Assembly: GCA_020697475.1 (NCBI GenBank)
Contig: JAJFMO010000001.1
Location: 1-46,936 of the forward strand
Reading direction: 5' to 3'
Origin: Paenibacillaceae bacterium
GTDB taxonomy: Bacteria > Bacillota > Bacilli > Paenibacillales > NBRC-103111
DNA length: 46,936 nucleotides
The notes beneath the pieces are model-generated. The model was not told the DNA's origin, made no database searches, and worked only from the letters and a program-made list of their open reading frames with translations. The position numbers and the translations under genes are program-made. Shown here piece after piece: positions 24,751-33,487 of the stretch. Numbering within the stretch: the first letter of the stretch is position 1; the number at the start of each line of letters is the position of its first letter.

Positions 24751-26145
24751 ATGTTTAAAAAATCGCTGCTTCTCATCGCACTGCCATTCTTCACGTTCCC
24801 CGCTGTTACATTGGCGGCCGACGGGCCGACAACCGGTCAATTGCAATCGGCTGTCGACGCGGTTTGGGTGATGCTTGCGGCGATTCTTGTCATCTTCATG
24901 CAAGCGGGTTTTGCCTTGCTGGAGGCCGGTTCGACCCGGATGAAAAATGCCGGGCACGTAGCAGGCAAGACAATTTTGACGTTCGGCATTTGCGCCATCG
25001 CGTTTTGGGCTGCCGGATTTGCCTTCGCATTTGGCAATGGCGGCAGTTTAATCGGTTTTTCCGGATTTTTCGTCAACGGATCGGAAGAGCAGGCGGCTCA
25101 AGTTTTTTCCTCCTTGTCCTTTTCCGATGTGCCGATTTCCATCAAATTCTTATTCCAACTCGCGTTTGCCGGAGTCTCCTTGGCCATTGCCTGCGGCGGA
25201 TTTGCCGAAAGGGGCAAATTGATCGGATATTTTATTTTCGGTACCTTGTTTACTGTAGTGATTTACCCGATCGTCGCACACTGGGTGTGGGGCGGCGGCT
25301 GGCTCGCACAAATCGGCATGCAGGATTTCGCCGGATCGACGGTTGTGCATCTGCAAGGCGCTACCGCCGCGCTGGTTGCCACGATATTGTTGAAGCCCCG
25401 CTTGGGTAAGTTCAACCGTGAAGGAAAACCGAACCAGCTGCCCGGTCATAATCAAGTATTCTCGGTATTGGGCGTGATCATTCTTTGGATCGGTTGGTTC
25501 GGTTTTAATCCCGGCAGTACATTAAGCGCAATGGGCGACGGATTTTTCGGATACATTGCCCTTACGACCAATTTGGCGGCAGCAGCCGGAGCAGTCGCTG
25601 CGCTGACCGTGTCTTGGCTTGTATTCGGCAAAGCGGATATTCCAAGCATGCTCAATGGCGTGCTGGCGGCATTGGTGGCGATAACCGCATCCTGCGCTTT
25701 CGTCGAACCCGGAGCCGCCATCCTGATCGGCGCATTGGCCGGCTCCATTACCTTCTTTACCGCGCAATGGTTTGAAAAAGCAGGGGTTGACGATCCGGTA
25801 TATGCGTTCTCGGTTCACGGCATTGCAGGGATTTGGGGTACGCTGTCCACAGGTTTGTTCGCAACACCGGAATTGGCGGCTAAAGTCGGAATCGGCGGCG
25901 CAGGCTTGTTTTACGGCGGCGGTTGGCACCAGCTGGGTGTGCAAGCGCTGGGCGTGTTCGGAGCGATGGCGTTTGTCGCCTTGTTGTCCTTCCTCATTCT
26001 TGGTATTCTTCATATGACGACAGGCTTGCGCGTCACGGAGGAAGAGGAAACGATCGGGTTGGATCTGGCCGAACATGGCGTGTACGGTTATCCCGAGCAA
26101 ATGAAAGGCGCGGACGCCCATACTCGAGATGCGATCGTCACCTAA
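24751..26145 (+). CDS. amtB: ammonium transporter
   Basis: A 464-residue Amt/Rh channel with an N-terminal signal-like segment (residues ~1-22, ending TLAADG) and eleven membrane segments. Hallmarks are MQAGFALLEAGSTRMKNAGHV, the pore region GGFAERGK, HWVWGGGWLA and DDPVYAFSVHGIAGIWG, and the C-terminal tail RVTEEEETIGLDLAEHG that normally docks PII proteins. The ATG at 24751 has AAGGAAG at 8 bases. Two GlnR boxes lie within 65 bp upstream. No glnK/glnB gene follows, unlike most amtB operons. Confidence 0.97.
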   Translation: MFKKSLLLIALPFFTFPAVTLAADGPTTGQLQSAVDAVWVMLAAILVIFMQAGFALLEAGSTRMKNAGHVAGKTILTFGICAIAFWAAGFAFAFGNGGSLIGFSGFFVNGSEEQAAQVFSSLSFSDVPISIKFLFQLAFAGVSLAIACGGFAERGKLIGYFIFGTLFTVVIYPIVAHWVWGGGWLAQIGMQDFAGSTVVHLQGATAALVATILLKPRLGKFNREGKPNQLPGHNQVFSVLGVIILWIGWFGFNPGSTLSAMGDGFFGYIALTTNLAAAAGAVAALTVSWLVFGKADIPSMLNGVLAALVAITASCAFVEPGAAILIGALAGSITFFTAQWFEKAGVDDPVYAFSVHGIAGIWGTLSTGLFATPELAAKVGIGGAGLFYGGGWHQLGVQALGVFGAMAFVALLSFLILGILHMTTGLRVTEEEETIGLDLAEHGVYGYPEQMKGADAHTRDAIVT

Positions 26146-26159
26146 GGAGTTTGGTAATC

Positions 26160-27230
26160 ATGAGCGGACTTCATCTGTATTGTACCAAACAAATTGCCGA
26201 TTGTGTCACGGTTGAACAATTAAGAGCTATAAGGGATTGCGCGTTCTCCGGTTCTGACTCCAACTTCCTGTTGGAGGATCCACTCGAATGGAACCGGCAA
26301 AATAATGAGATGCACGACCAACTGATTCGCCGTACGATTCAATTATCGGAGATGAAGCTGGCCGATCAAGGCAAGGGAACCCCTCCGGTTCCCTATGTCT
26401 TTCTCTTGTTCGGAAGTGGAGGGCGAAGCGAGCAGACACTTTGGAGCGACCAGGACAACGGACTTGTTTATGAGAATATCGGAACGGATCGTGAGAGGGG
26501 GCGGGTTGAGCAATATTTCAACGACTTGGCCTCGCTCATTTTTCATAATTTAGTCCACTTAGGCTATCCGCCTTGTCCCGGGAACGTTGTGGCAGATAAT
26601 GGCCGCTGGAGAATTCCCCTGTCTGCTTGGGAAGCCATGATTACGCGATGGATATCGACTCCCGATTGGGAAAGCATGAGATATGCGTTGATGATTAGCG
26701 ATATGCGATGGATCCACGGCGATGCGAATCTTTTCAACCGTGTGCATCGTGTCTTTCGCAACGCCATCAGGGACAATCCTCAAGTGTTAATCCCAATGTT
26801 GAAGAACACCCTTCACCACAAAGTCTCCCTTGGAGTATTCGGTCAACTTTTGCGGGAACGTTACGGCGAGTTCGCGGGAAGCGTGGATGTCAAGTATGGC
26901 ATGTATATTCCTTTCGTCAACGGGATTCGCCTGCTCTCCCTGCGCAGCGGACTTTTCACCAATTCGACGCTTGATCGACTTATGCTGTTGGAACATACCG
27001 GCGAACTGCCAGGGGATCTTGATCCGATTAAGCTGCGACATACGTTCGCCGCTTTGTTGAAGTTCAGGGCATTAACACCTTGTGAAAAGACGAATAGCGG
27101 TGTATATGCCACAACCGGCAAGCTTCCTGCCGAGATGCTGACGAAGGAACGGGTGCGGGAGATCAAGCATTGTTTGATTACCGGAAACAGCCTTCAAAGA
27201 TGGGTGGAGAAATCGGTGAATCGCCGATGA
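26160..27230 (+). CDS. DUF294 nucleotidyltransferase-like protein (GlnD-type NTase fold)
   Basis: A 356-residue soluble protein. Residues ~80-104 carry the nucleotidyltransferase signature FGSGGRSEQ followed by WSDQDNGLVY (D97, D99), as in DUF294 and the uridylyltransferase domain of GlnD. The remaining ~250 residues match the helical DUF294 C-terminal domain (FVNGIRLLSLRSG region). No CBS domains precede the catalytic part, unlike many DUF294 proteins. AAGGAG lies about 10 bases before the ATG, only 14 bp after the amtB stop. Position and fold suggest nucleotidylation in nitrogen control, but the target is unknown. Confidence 0.85.
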   Translation: MSGLHLYCTKQIADCVTVEQLRAIRDCAFSGSDSNFLLEDPLEWNRQNNEMHDQLIRRTIQLSEMKLADQGKGTPPVPYVFLLFGSGGRSEQTLWSDQDNGLVYENIGTDRERGRVEQYFNDLASLIFHNLVHLGYPPCPGNVVADNGRWRIPLSAWEAMITRWISTPDWESMRYALMISDMRWIHGDANLFNRVHRVFRNAIRDNPQVLIPMLKNTLHHKVSLGVFGQLLRERYGEFAGSVDVKYGMYIPFVNGIRLLSLRSGLFTNSTLDRLMLLEHTGELPGDLDPIKLRHTFAALLKFRALTPCEKTNSGVYATTGKLPAEMLTKERVREIKHCLITGNSLQRWVEKSVNRR

Positions 27231-27961
27231 ACGGTCCGGATCGTCCTCGCGCAGGAATATGGGAATTGTATCGTATGGGCGGGCTTCGACCGGCGCTTCG
27301 CTCTGTGTTCGAACCGCAAACGGCTCAACAGATGGCTTTCATTCGTTCGATGATCAAGGATCAGCGCAGGGAAGCGGCGTACTCTATGCGGTTAAAGGAA
27401 TTGAACGCCGTTGTGTTCGATTTGGAGACGACCGGCTATTACCCGGAGCAAGGCGATGAGATCATCGCGATCGGAGCGGTTTCCGTCAACGGGACGGAGA
27501 TCGACGAACAGGAACCGTTCTATACCTTGATCGATCCTGAACGATCCGTTCCACCGGAAGTGCAAGCCATAACGGGAATTACGGATGAAATGACGCAGCA
27601 TGCGCCGAAACGGATGGTAGGGCTGCGTGCGTTTCTGGAATTTGCCGACAGCAAGGTATTAATTGCTCACGGTATGCGGCATGACAAGCGTTTTCTCAAC
27701 CGCGCCTTATGGACAACATCAAGAACCGGCCTTCCTCACCGAACGCTCGATACGATGATGATCGCCGCGCTGCTATATCCCGAGGAGGCGCCGTATACGC
27801 TTGAACCGTTGTTGCAGCGCCATGGAATTGCCGTCCATGGACGCCATCACGCTTTGCAAGATGCCCTCATGGCTGCCAAGCTGTGGTGCGCGATGTCGAG
27901 AGAGATGATGGATCGCGGATTGGAGACGTTAGGTGACGTCTACGAGGAATTGAACGGCTAG
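27227..27961 (+). CDS. DnaQ-like 3'-5' exonuclease (DEDDh family)
   Basis: A 244-residue exonuclease related to the epsilon/PolC proofreading domain. ExoI VVFDLETTGYYP holds D65 and E67. The ExoII stretch is AHGMRHDKRFL and ExoIII is HHALQDALMAAKLW, giving the DEDDh set. About 60 residues precede the domain. I chose the ATG at 27227 because it overlaps the DUF294 stop as ATGA, a sign of translational coupling; a TTG at 27170 with GGGAG at 8 bases is an alternative. It is the third gene of the amtB unit. The role is unknown; relatives next to DUF294 genes are known in other Bacillota. Confidence 0.88.
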   Translation: MNGPDRPRAGIWELYRMGGLRPALRSVFEPQTAQQMAFIRSMIKDQRREAAYSMRLKELNAVVFDLETTGYYPEQGDEIIAIGAVSVNGTEIDEQEPFYTLIDPERSVPPEVQAITGITDEMTQHAPKRMVGLRAFLEFADSKVLIAHGMRHDKRFLNRALWTTSRTGLPHRTLDTMMIAALLYPEEAPYTLEPLLQRHGIAVHGRHHALQDALMAAKLWCAMSREMMDRGLETLGDVYEELNG

Positions 27962-28015
27962 ATAATGGCATTCGTAAAAATAATTCATATGAATTTTGCG
28001 ACGTTCCCCCGACTG

Positions 28016-28047
28016 AAAACCGGAGATATTTTTCTCTGGTTTTTTTA
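28016..28047 (+). terminator. terminator of the amtB operon
   Basis: AAACCGGAGA / TCTCTGGTTT stem with a short loop followed by seven T, 55 bp after the exonuclease stop. Confidence 0.82.
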
Positions 28048-28246
28048 TTTGAAGCAAACAATCTGCCGTTTTGTTCCGTTTACTCATAACGGAACTATCG
28101 AGGTTCCGGGCAAGCCCGAGTTTGCTTACAAAAATTTTACAATCTCGATTCTGGTTGAAGCCTTAAAAACGATTATAATATAACTAAAAAGGTTGTATAT
28201 TGCATGTACTGCTTGTACTGCTTGGATAAGGAGATGAAAGGCCATT

Positions 28247-29362
28247 ATGATGTCGCGGCGCCGTTTCTTGAAAGGGATGTTGTTGTCACTCGGGATTGTG
28301 ACCGGAGGAATCATTGCGGTATTGGAATTTGTAACGGGAAAGCGGTTCGCGTTGTTTTCCCAGACCGTTCCGGTATCCGATGCGCCGGAGCAGGGCGGAG
28401 AAGTTCCGGTGTCGCGACCCGTTGGCGAGGCAGCCGTTGTAGAGCAGGCTGAACCCCAAGCAGAGGAAACGGCGTCGAACGAACTGCTGCTTTCTTTCTT
28501 CCTGCTCAGCGACATGCATATCTCGATGGATCAACCCATAATGACGGACAAATTGCATTGGGCGCTGAAGGATTTGACGAATTTCGAATCGAAGGTGGAT
28601 ATGATCGTGTTCGGCGGCGACTTGACCGATTTCGGCAGGGACGGCGACTACGATCTGCTGAAGAGCACTATGGCTCAATATAAGCTGCCTCCATTTTATG
28701 GGAACATGGGCAATCATGATTATTACGATATTTGGCTGGATCAGAAGAACGGCTGGTTTTCCGAGAAGACGATGCCCAACGGCAAGACCGACGCGATGGC
28801 TCGCAATCGATTCCTCAACTTTATCGGGTACAAGGACGGCAATGTCTATAAGGATGTGTATGTCAACGGTGTCCACCTGATTATGGTTTCTCAGGAATGC
28901 TATGTACAGGAGAAACGGGACGTCGGCGAAGGCGCTTGGTATAAGGACGATCAGCTGGATTGGTTGAAAAAGGCGATGGAACCGCACAAAGACGGATCTC
29001 CGGCGATTGTTTTTATCCACCAACCGCTGCCTTCGCAAGGAGGCGACGGGCGCACCCACCAACTGATACGCGCCACCGAGTTCCGTGCGATAATGGAACC
29101 CTACAAGAATGTCGTCGTGCTGTCCGGCCATACCCACTGGGATTTCAATGTCAACAACCACGACAATCCGGGGGAGACGTTCCGCTGGTTCAACAATTCG
29201 GCGGTCGGTCCTTGCCGCGGCGACTCCACCAGATCGAGCAAGCGGTCGCAAGGGATGTATGTTCAAGTGTACAAAGATAAAATCCATGTGCGCGGCCGGG
29301 AATTCAGCGATCGTTCATGGATCGAATCTGCGGATTGGGAAGTTCCGATCGTTAAAGTTTGA
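28247..29362 (+). CDS. exported metallophosphoesterase with Tat-type signal
   Basis: A 371-residue calcineurin-like phosphoesterase. The N-terminus MMSRRRFLKG followed by a hydrophobic stretch (GMLLSLGIVTGGIIAVLEF) resembles a twin-arginine signal or signal anchor. The metal-binding motifs are SDMHIS, FGGDLTDFG, GNMGNHDYYD, IFIHQPLP and SGHTHWD, spread over residues ~85-290. The linker at ~45-80 is acidic and low in complexity. It probably acts at the cell surface; the substrate is unknown. The ATG has AAGGAG upstream. Its 3' end overlaps the convergent JAMM-peptidase gene by 11 bp. Confidence 0.88.
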   Translation: MMSRRRFLKGMLLSLGIVTGGIIAVLEFVTGKRFALFSQTVPVSDAPEQGGEVPVSRPVGEAAVVEQAEPQAEETASNELLLSFFLLSDMHISMDQPIMTDKLHWALKDLTNFESKVDMIVFGGDLTDFGRDGDYDLLKSTMAQYKLPPFYGNMGNHDYYDIWLDQKNGWFSEKTMPNGKTDAMARNRFLNFIGYKDGNVYKDVYVNGVHLIMVSQECYVQEKRDVGEGAWYKDDQLDWLKKAMEPHKDGSPAIVFIHQPLPSQGGDGRTHQLIRATEFRAIMEPYKNVVVLSGHTHWDFNVNNHDNPGETFRWFNNSAVGPCRGDSTRSSKRSQGMYVQVYKDKIHVRGREFSDRSWIESADWEVPIVKV

Positions 29363-29822
29363 TGATTTCGTATTCGTTGAACTTAAGCGGCGACAAATCG
29401 AATCCGAATGCTCGGATGCTCGGATCATATGGATTTTGCAATGAGACGATCAGAAAACAGGGGAGTTGACGCCAGGCCGTGTCCAAATCTTCGGAAGACG
29501 GAACGCCTGGAGTTTCCGGGTGGGAGTGATAGATTCCAGCGAGCTTCGGATGATCGGTCCGGTTGCCGGAGGAATCGTCTGTGCGATGAATATCTAACGC
29601 GCCTATGCGGCTCAACAGCGAAATCCACTCCCGCGGATCGATTTGAAAATGATGATGCGGATCCCGTGCAACGTTGGCGAGTGCCAAGCTGCCGGTGATC
29701 CGCATCGTTGTTTCATTGACCGTCTCCCCAAATAACGCACCGCATGCTTCCTTCGGCCATTCACGCCGGCAATGACCGACGATGTCGGAGTAGATGTTAT
29801 CGGTGATCTCGATGGTCTTCAC
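29352..29822 (-). CDS. M67 (JAMM/MPN+) family metallopeptidase
   Basis: A 156-residue single-domain JAMM protein. The zinc ligands are in YHSHPETPGVPSSED: H99, H101, Ser109 and D112 satisfy H-x-H-x7-S-x2-D, and a conserved Glu is in KEACGALFG (~residue 25). Bacterial M67 proteins remove C-terminal extensions from sulfur carrier proteins or ubiquitin-like partners; no such partner is adjacent. The GTG at 29822 has GGGG plus an A-rich spacer upstream. It lies 36 bp past the stop of the MFS gene and shares its unit. Confidence 0.87.
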   Translation of the reverse strand: MKTIEITDNIYSDIVGHCRREWPKEACGALFGETVNETTMRITGSLALANVARDPHHHFQIDPREWISLLSRIGALDIHRTDDSSGNRTDHPKLAGIYHSHPETPGVPSSEDLDTAWRQLPCFLIVSLQNPYDPSIRAFGFDLSPLKFNEYEIIKL

Positions 29823-29858
29823 GAACTTTTTCCCCGTCCTTTTTCCCAAAACCAAACA

Positions 29859-31184
29859 TTAGCTCACTTGCGCTTCGGGCTTGATCAAGAAAAACACCAG
29901 CCCCAGGGCGATCAGCGACAACGCCGAAACCGTGATGAACACCGCTTCGTGCGACATCTTCATCAGCCAATCGAACAGCGGAGGCCCGAAGGCGACGCCG
30001 AGAAACCGCAGGCAATTGTACATCGACGTGATCATGCCGCGTTCCTGCTTCTTGACCGAACCGGTAATCATGGTGTTGAGGCAGGGAAGCAGTAAGCCGG
30101 TTCCGATGCTGGATAGCGTCAGCAGGCTGATGAACACATACAAATTTTTGTTGAAAAAGATCGTCAGCGTCAGCGCCGCCGTCATCAGAATGAGTCCGAT
30201 GTTCATCAACCAGCGCATCAGGATGCCGTTCTTCTTGATAACACTGCCTGTCGTGTACGAGGTGACAACCATACCGAGCAGCGGGATAGCGAGCACAAAG
30301 CCTTTGGTGACGCCTTTGATATTGTACGGTGCTTCTTCGAGAATGTTGGACAAATAGAACAGCACCCCGAACAGGATGAACAATGCGAGCGACCCGGCGA
30401 AGAATGAAGTAACCAACCAACGGGCTTTTTCTTTTAAAATGTTCCAAACCGAGTGGATGTAAGCCTTCAACTTCTGAGGCTCCTGCTGTTGCTTCGGCTC
30501 TTTAATCAGCCAGATGACGGCGATGATCGACAGAATGCAAAACGCCGGGAAGGCAAAAAACGGTGCGTACCAGATCAGGAGCGCAAGCAATGAGCCGAGA
30601 ATCGGGCTAACTACTTTGCCGACTCCATTGGACGCCTCAATCATTCCGAGCGCCTTGCTCTCCGTGCCTTTCTCGTACTTGTCGCCGATGAGCGCCATCG
30701 CTATGGAAGCGGTTCCGGCCGCTCCGATTCCTTGTAAGGCGCGGGAAGCGATAAGCAAGGTGTAGGATCCCCACACAGCCCCGAATCCGGCTAAAATACC
30801 GGCCCCGCCGTAGACGGCAAGCGAAGGGATGATCACAACTTTGCGCGAGAAGCGATCCGACAAGTAGCCGGACACCGGGATGAAGATGCCTGCGGTCAAT
30901 GAAAACAGCGTAATGACCAAGCTGCTTTGGAACTGGCTGATCTTCATCGCCTTCTCCATTGCCGGCAGCACCGGGACGAGCATCGAGTTGCCGAGCACCA
31001 GAACAAGCGGTACAGTAGCCAAGGCAATAAATTCGCCGACCAACCCTTTGGTTTTGCCGCCGGACTTGGAGTTTTCTTTGCCCGCATCCTTCCCCGCGTT
31101 CTGCGCATCTTGCGAATCGTCAGGCTGCTCGTGTATATCGCTGCGGAACGTGACGAACAGCCTTCTGTCTTTCGTTTTCTCCAT
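29859..31184 (-). CDS. MFS multidrug efflux transporter (Bmr3/TetA(L)-like)
   Basis: A 441-residue major facilitator with an unusual ~45-residue hydrophilic, Lys/Asp/Gln-rich N-terminal extension before the first membrane segment (FIALATVPLVLVLGNSML). The MFS loop motif is GYLSDRFSRKVVI, and motif C-like ALQGIGAAG is in segment 5. Close relatives are drug-proton antiporters. The ATG at 31184 has AAGAGGAG at 10 bases. It lies 110 bp downstream of citramalate synthase and is followed by the JAMM peptidase. Confidence 0.87.
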   Translation of the reverse strand: MEKTKDRRLFVTFRSDIHEQPDDSQDAQNAGKDAGKENSKSGGKTKGLVGEFIALATVPLVLVLGNSMLVPVLPAMEKAMKISQFQSSLVITLFSLTAGIFIPVSGYLSDRFSRKVVIIPSLAVYGGAGILAGFGAVWGSYTLLIASRALQGIGAAGTASIAMALIGDKYEKGTESKALGMIEASNGVGKVVSPILGSLLALLIWYAPFFAFPAFCILSIIAVIWLIKEPKQQQEPQKLKAYIHSVWNILKEKARWLVTSFFAGSLALFILFGVLFYLSNILEEAPYNIKGVTKGFVLAIPLLGMVVTSYTTGSVIKKNGILMRWLMNIGLILMTAALTLTIFFNKNLYVFISLLTLSSIGTGLLLPCLNTMITGSVKKQERGMITSMYNCLRFLGVAFGPPLFDWLMKMSHEAVFITVSALSLIALGLVFFLIKPEAQVS

Positions 31185-31293
31185 GAACGTGTTGCTCCTC
31201 TTGTACGTTGATGCAGTTACTTTTCCCGTAAAGATGGAACAACATGCGCTTGAATTCAACCGCTGGCCGAGGATGTCAAGCAAACGTTAGCGG

Positions 31294-32913
31294 TCAATGA
31301 TTAACGATGCCGAGTTTCTCCAACTGCGCGGACGGGCGTTGATCGCCCAGTGTTTCGCCAAGCAACGCATAGCGGATCGAATCGATTAGTGCGTGCCAGC
31401 TCGCTTCAATAATATTTTCCGAGACGCCGACTGTGCTCCAAACGTTGTTGGCGTCTGTTGATTCGATCAGCACCCGCACTTTGGCGGCGGTCGCTTCTTT
31501 CTCGTCGATGACCCGCACTTTGTAGTCGGTCAGATGGATCTTGCGAATTCGCGGAAAATGCTGAATTAGCGCCTTGCGCAGCGCGTTGTCGAGCGCATTG
31601 ACCGGGCCGTTGCCTTCGGCGGCCGTATAGACCGTCTCGCCGCGCACGTTGATCTTGACGATCGCTTCGGAGACGACGGAATGATGGAGCGACTTCTCCA
31701 CCAGCAGCTTGAACGATTCGACGGTGAACATCTCCTCGATCGTGCCGAAAGCGTCGCGCAGCAGCAGCTCCAGTGAGGCGTCCGCTCCCTCGAATTGGTA
31801 GCCTTGATGCTCCAGCTCTTTGATCTGGTCAATAATCTGCCGTGACTTGGCGTTCTCCGTATTGATATCGAGCCCAAGCTCCTGCGCCTTGAAAATCAAA
31901 TTGCTCTGGCCCGACAGCTCGGAGACGAGCACGCGCTGCTTGTTGCCAACCAATTCGGGTTGAATGTGCTCGTACGTCTTTGGATGCTTCATGATTGCCG
32001 AGACGTGAATGCCGCCTTTGTGAGCGAAAGCGGAAGCGCCGACGAACGGTTGATTGGTCGGCAAGTGGAAGTTGGCGATTTCCGTCACGTAGCGTGCGGT
32101 TGCCGCCAAGCTTTGCAATTGTTCGCCGCTCACGCATTGGTAGCCCAGCTTGATCTGCAGATTTGGCATCACCGAGCACAGATTGGCGTTGCCGCATCGC
32201 TCGCCGATTCCGTTAATCGTGCCTTGCACCTGCTGCGCTCCAGCTTGGACGCCGGCGATGCTGTTGGCGACCGCAAGCTCGCAGTCGTTGTGCATATGGA
32301 CGCCGATCTGCGTCTTCAACTCAGAGCATACAAGGGAGACGATTTGGTGAATTTCCGACGGCATCGTGCCGCCGTTCGTGTCGCACAGGATGATCCAGTC
32401 GACCCCGGCTTCCTCGGCTTTGCGGATGCACGCCAGTGCATAATCCTGATTATTCTTGAATCCGTCGAAAAAGTGTTCGGCGTCGTATAATACTTCCAGT
32501 CCGTGATCCTTCAAATATTTAACCGAGTCATAAATCATCGCCAAATTTTCTTCCAGCGTCGTCTGAAGCGCGGTGTGAACATGGAAATCCCAGGCCTTGC
32601 CGACCAAGGAAGCGGCCTTCACTCCAGACGCGATGATGTTGTTTAAGTTGGCATCTTGCGCTACGTCAGCGTTCTTGCGGCGCGTACTGCCGAAGGCCGT
32701 TAACTTGGCGTTTTTGAACTCCATTTGTGCGGCCCGTTTGAAAAATTCGATGTCCTTGCCGTTGCTGCCCGGGTTGCCGCCCTCTATGTAATGGACCCCG
32801 AGTTCGTCCAATTTGCGGGCGATCTTTAATTTATCCTCTACGGAAAGACTAATTCCCTCTCCCTGGGAACCGTCTCTTAATGTGGTATCGAAAATTTTTA
32901 CCGGTTGACTCAT
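31294..32913 (-). CDS. cimA: (R)-citramalate synthase
   Basis: A 539-residue enzyme of the HMG-CoA-lyase/isopropylmalate-synthase group. It condenses acetyl-CoA and pyruvate to citramalate for threonine-independent isoleucine synthesis. Motifs are DTTLRDGSQGEG (residues 9-20), IILCDTNGGT, HMHNDCELAVANS and AFAHKGGIHVSA, plus the C-terminal LeuA regulatory domain (~residues 415-535). The SQGEG variant after the DTTLRDG motif is typical of CimA. The ATG at 32913 has GGGGGA about 9 bases upstream. No leu or ilv genes are adjacent. Confidence 0.95.
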   Translation of the reverse strand: MSQPVKIFDTTLRDGSQGEGISLSVEDKLKIARKLDELGVHYIEGGNPGSNGKDIEFFKRAAQMEFKNAKLTAFGSTRRKNADVAQDANLNNIIASGVKAASLVGKAWDFHVHTALQTTLEENLAMIYDSVKYLKDHGLEVLYDAEHFFDGFKNNQDYALACIRKAEEAGVDWIILCDTNGGTMPSEIHQIVSLVCSELKTQIGVHMHNDCELAVANSIAGVQAGAQQVQGTINGIGERCGNANLCSVMPNLQIKLGYQCVSGEQLQSLAATARYVTEIANFHLPTNQPFVGASAFAHKGGIHVSAIMKHPKTYEHIQPELVGNKQRVLVSELSGQSNLIFKAQELGLDINTENAKSRQIIDQIKELEHQGYQFEGADASLELLLRDAFGTIEEMFTVESFKLLVEKSLHHSVVSEAIVKINVRGETVYTAAEGNGPVNALDNALRKALIQHFPRIRKIHLTDYKVRVIDEKEATAAKVRVLIESTDANNVWSTVGVSENIIEASWHALIDSIRYALLGETLGDQRPSAQLEKLGIVNH

Positions 32914-33127
32914 TGGCTTGCTTCCCCCTAGACTGGTTTGGTCGGAAATACGTTTATTATAACATATGTGACAAGCCATGCTGATATGAGATTCGCAATT
33001 TTGTACGTCTTTTTGGTGATATTGCCTGAAATGGCTGCTATATGCAGGTCGGCTTGACCTGCTTGCCGTTCAACGCTATTCTTTCTTTAAAGAAGTTACC
33101 CATCAGATTACGGAGGAAGAAAAAATT

Positions 33128-33487
33128 ATGCCAAGCGAACCGTCGAAAACGTTGCAGCCCGTACCCAATCCGCACCCGGACCGCGAGTACGAGGTGGAGA
33201 TTGAATGTCCGGAGTTTACCGCGCTTTGTCCGATTACCGGTCAGCCGGATTTCGCAACGATTACTTTTAAATACATCCCAGGTCCGTCCATCGTTGAGCT
33301 GAAGTCTTTGAAGCAGTATTTGTGGAGCTTCCGCGACGAGGGGCATTTTCACGAAGATGTGACGAACCGGATTTTGAAAGATTTCGTTAACTGGATACAG
33401 CCGCGAAAGCTTCAGGTGGTCGGCAAATTCAACGTACGCGGAGGAATCTATACGACGGTGAGAGCCGAGTATGAAGCCGAGCGGTAA
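33128..33487 (+). CDS. queF: NADPH-dependent preQ0 reductase QueF, short form
   Basis: A 119-residue QueF, which reduces 7-cyano-7-deazaguanine to preQ1 for queuosine synthesis. The catalytic Cys34 is in CPEFTALCPITGQPDF with Asp41, and ELKSLKQYLWSFRDEGHFHED holds the substrate residues in the family pattern (E-K-K-H-E). Typical unimodular QueF has about 40-45 more N-terminal residues; these are missing, and no in-frame upstream extension is seen. GGAGG lies 10 bases before the ATG. It overlaps dinB by 17 bp. No other queuosine gene is in the window. Confidence 0.92.
   Translation: MPSEPSKTLQPVPNPHPDREYEVEIECPEFTALCPITGQPDFATITFKYIPGPSIVELKSLKQYLWSFRDEGHFHEDVTNRILKDFVNWIQPRKLQVVGKFNVRGGIYTTVRAEYEAER

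Noticed and set aside
28081..28135. CCGGGCAAGCCCG stretch as a cyclic-di-GMP riboswitch before the phosphoesterase gene
   Set aside because: Only a 4-5 bp stem is present and the conserved junction motifs are lacking.
33043..33061. Hairpin GCAGGTC-GGCTT-GACCTGC upstream of queF, considered as a preQ1 riboswitch
   Set aside because: The preQ1-I pattern (stem, A-rich tail and ribosome-site pairing) is absent and the A-rich tail does not follow the stem; it is only a small hairpin about 65 bp before the ATG.
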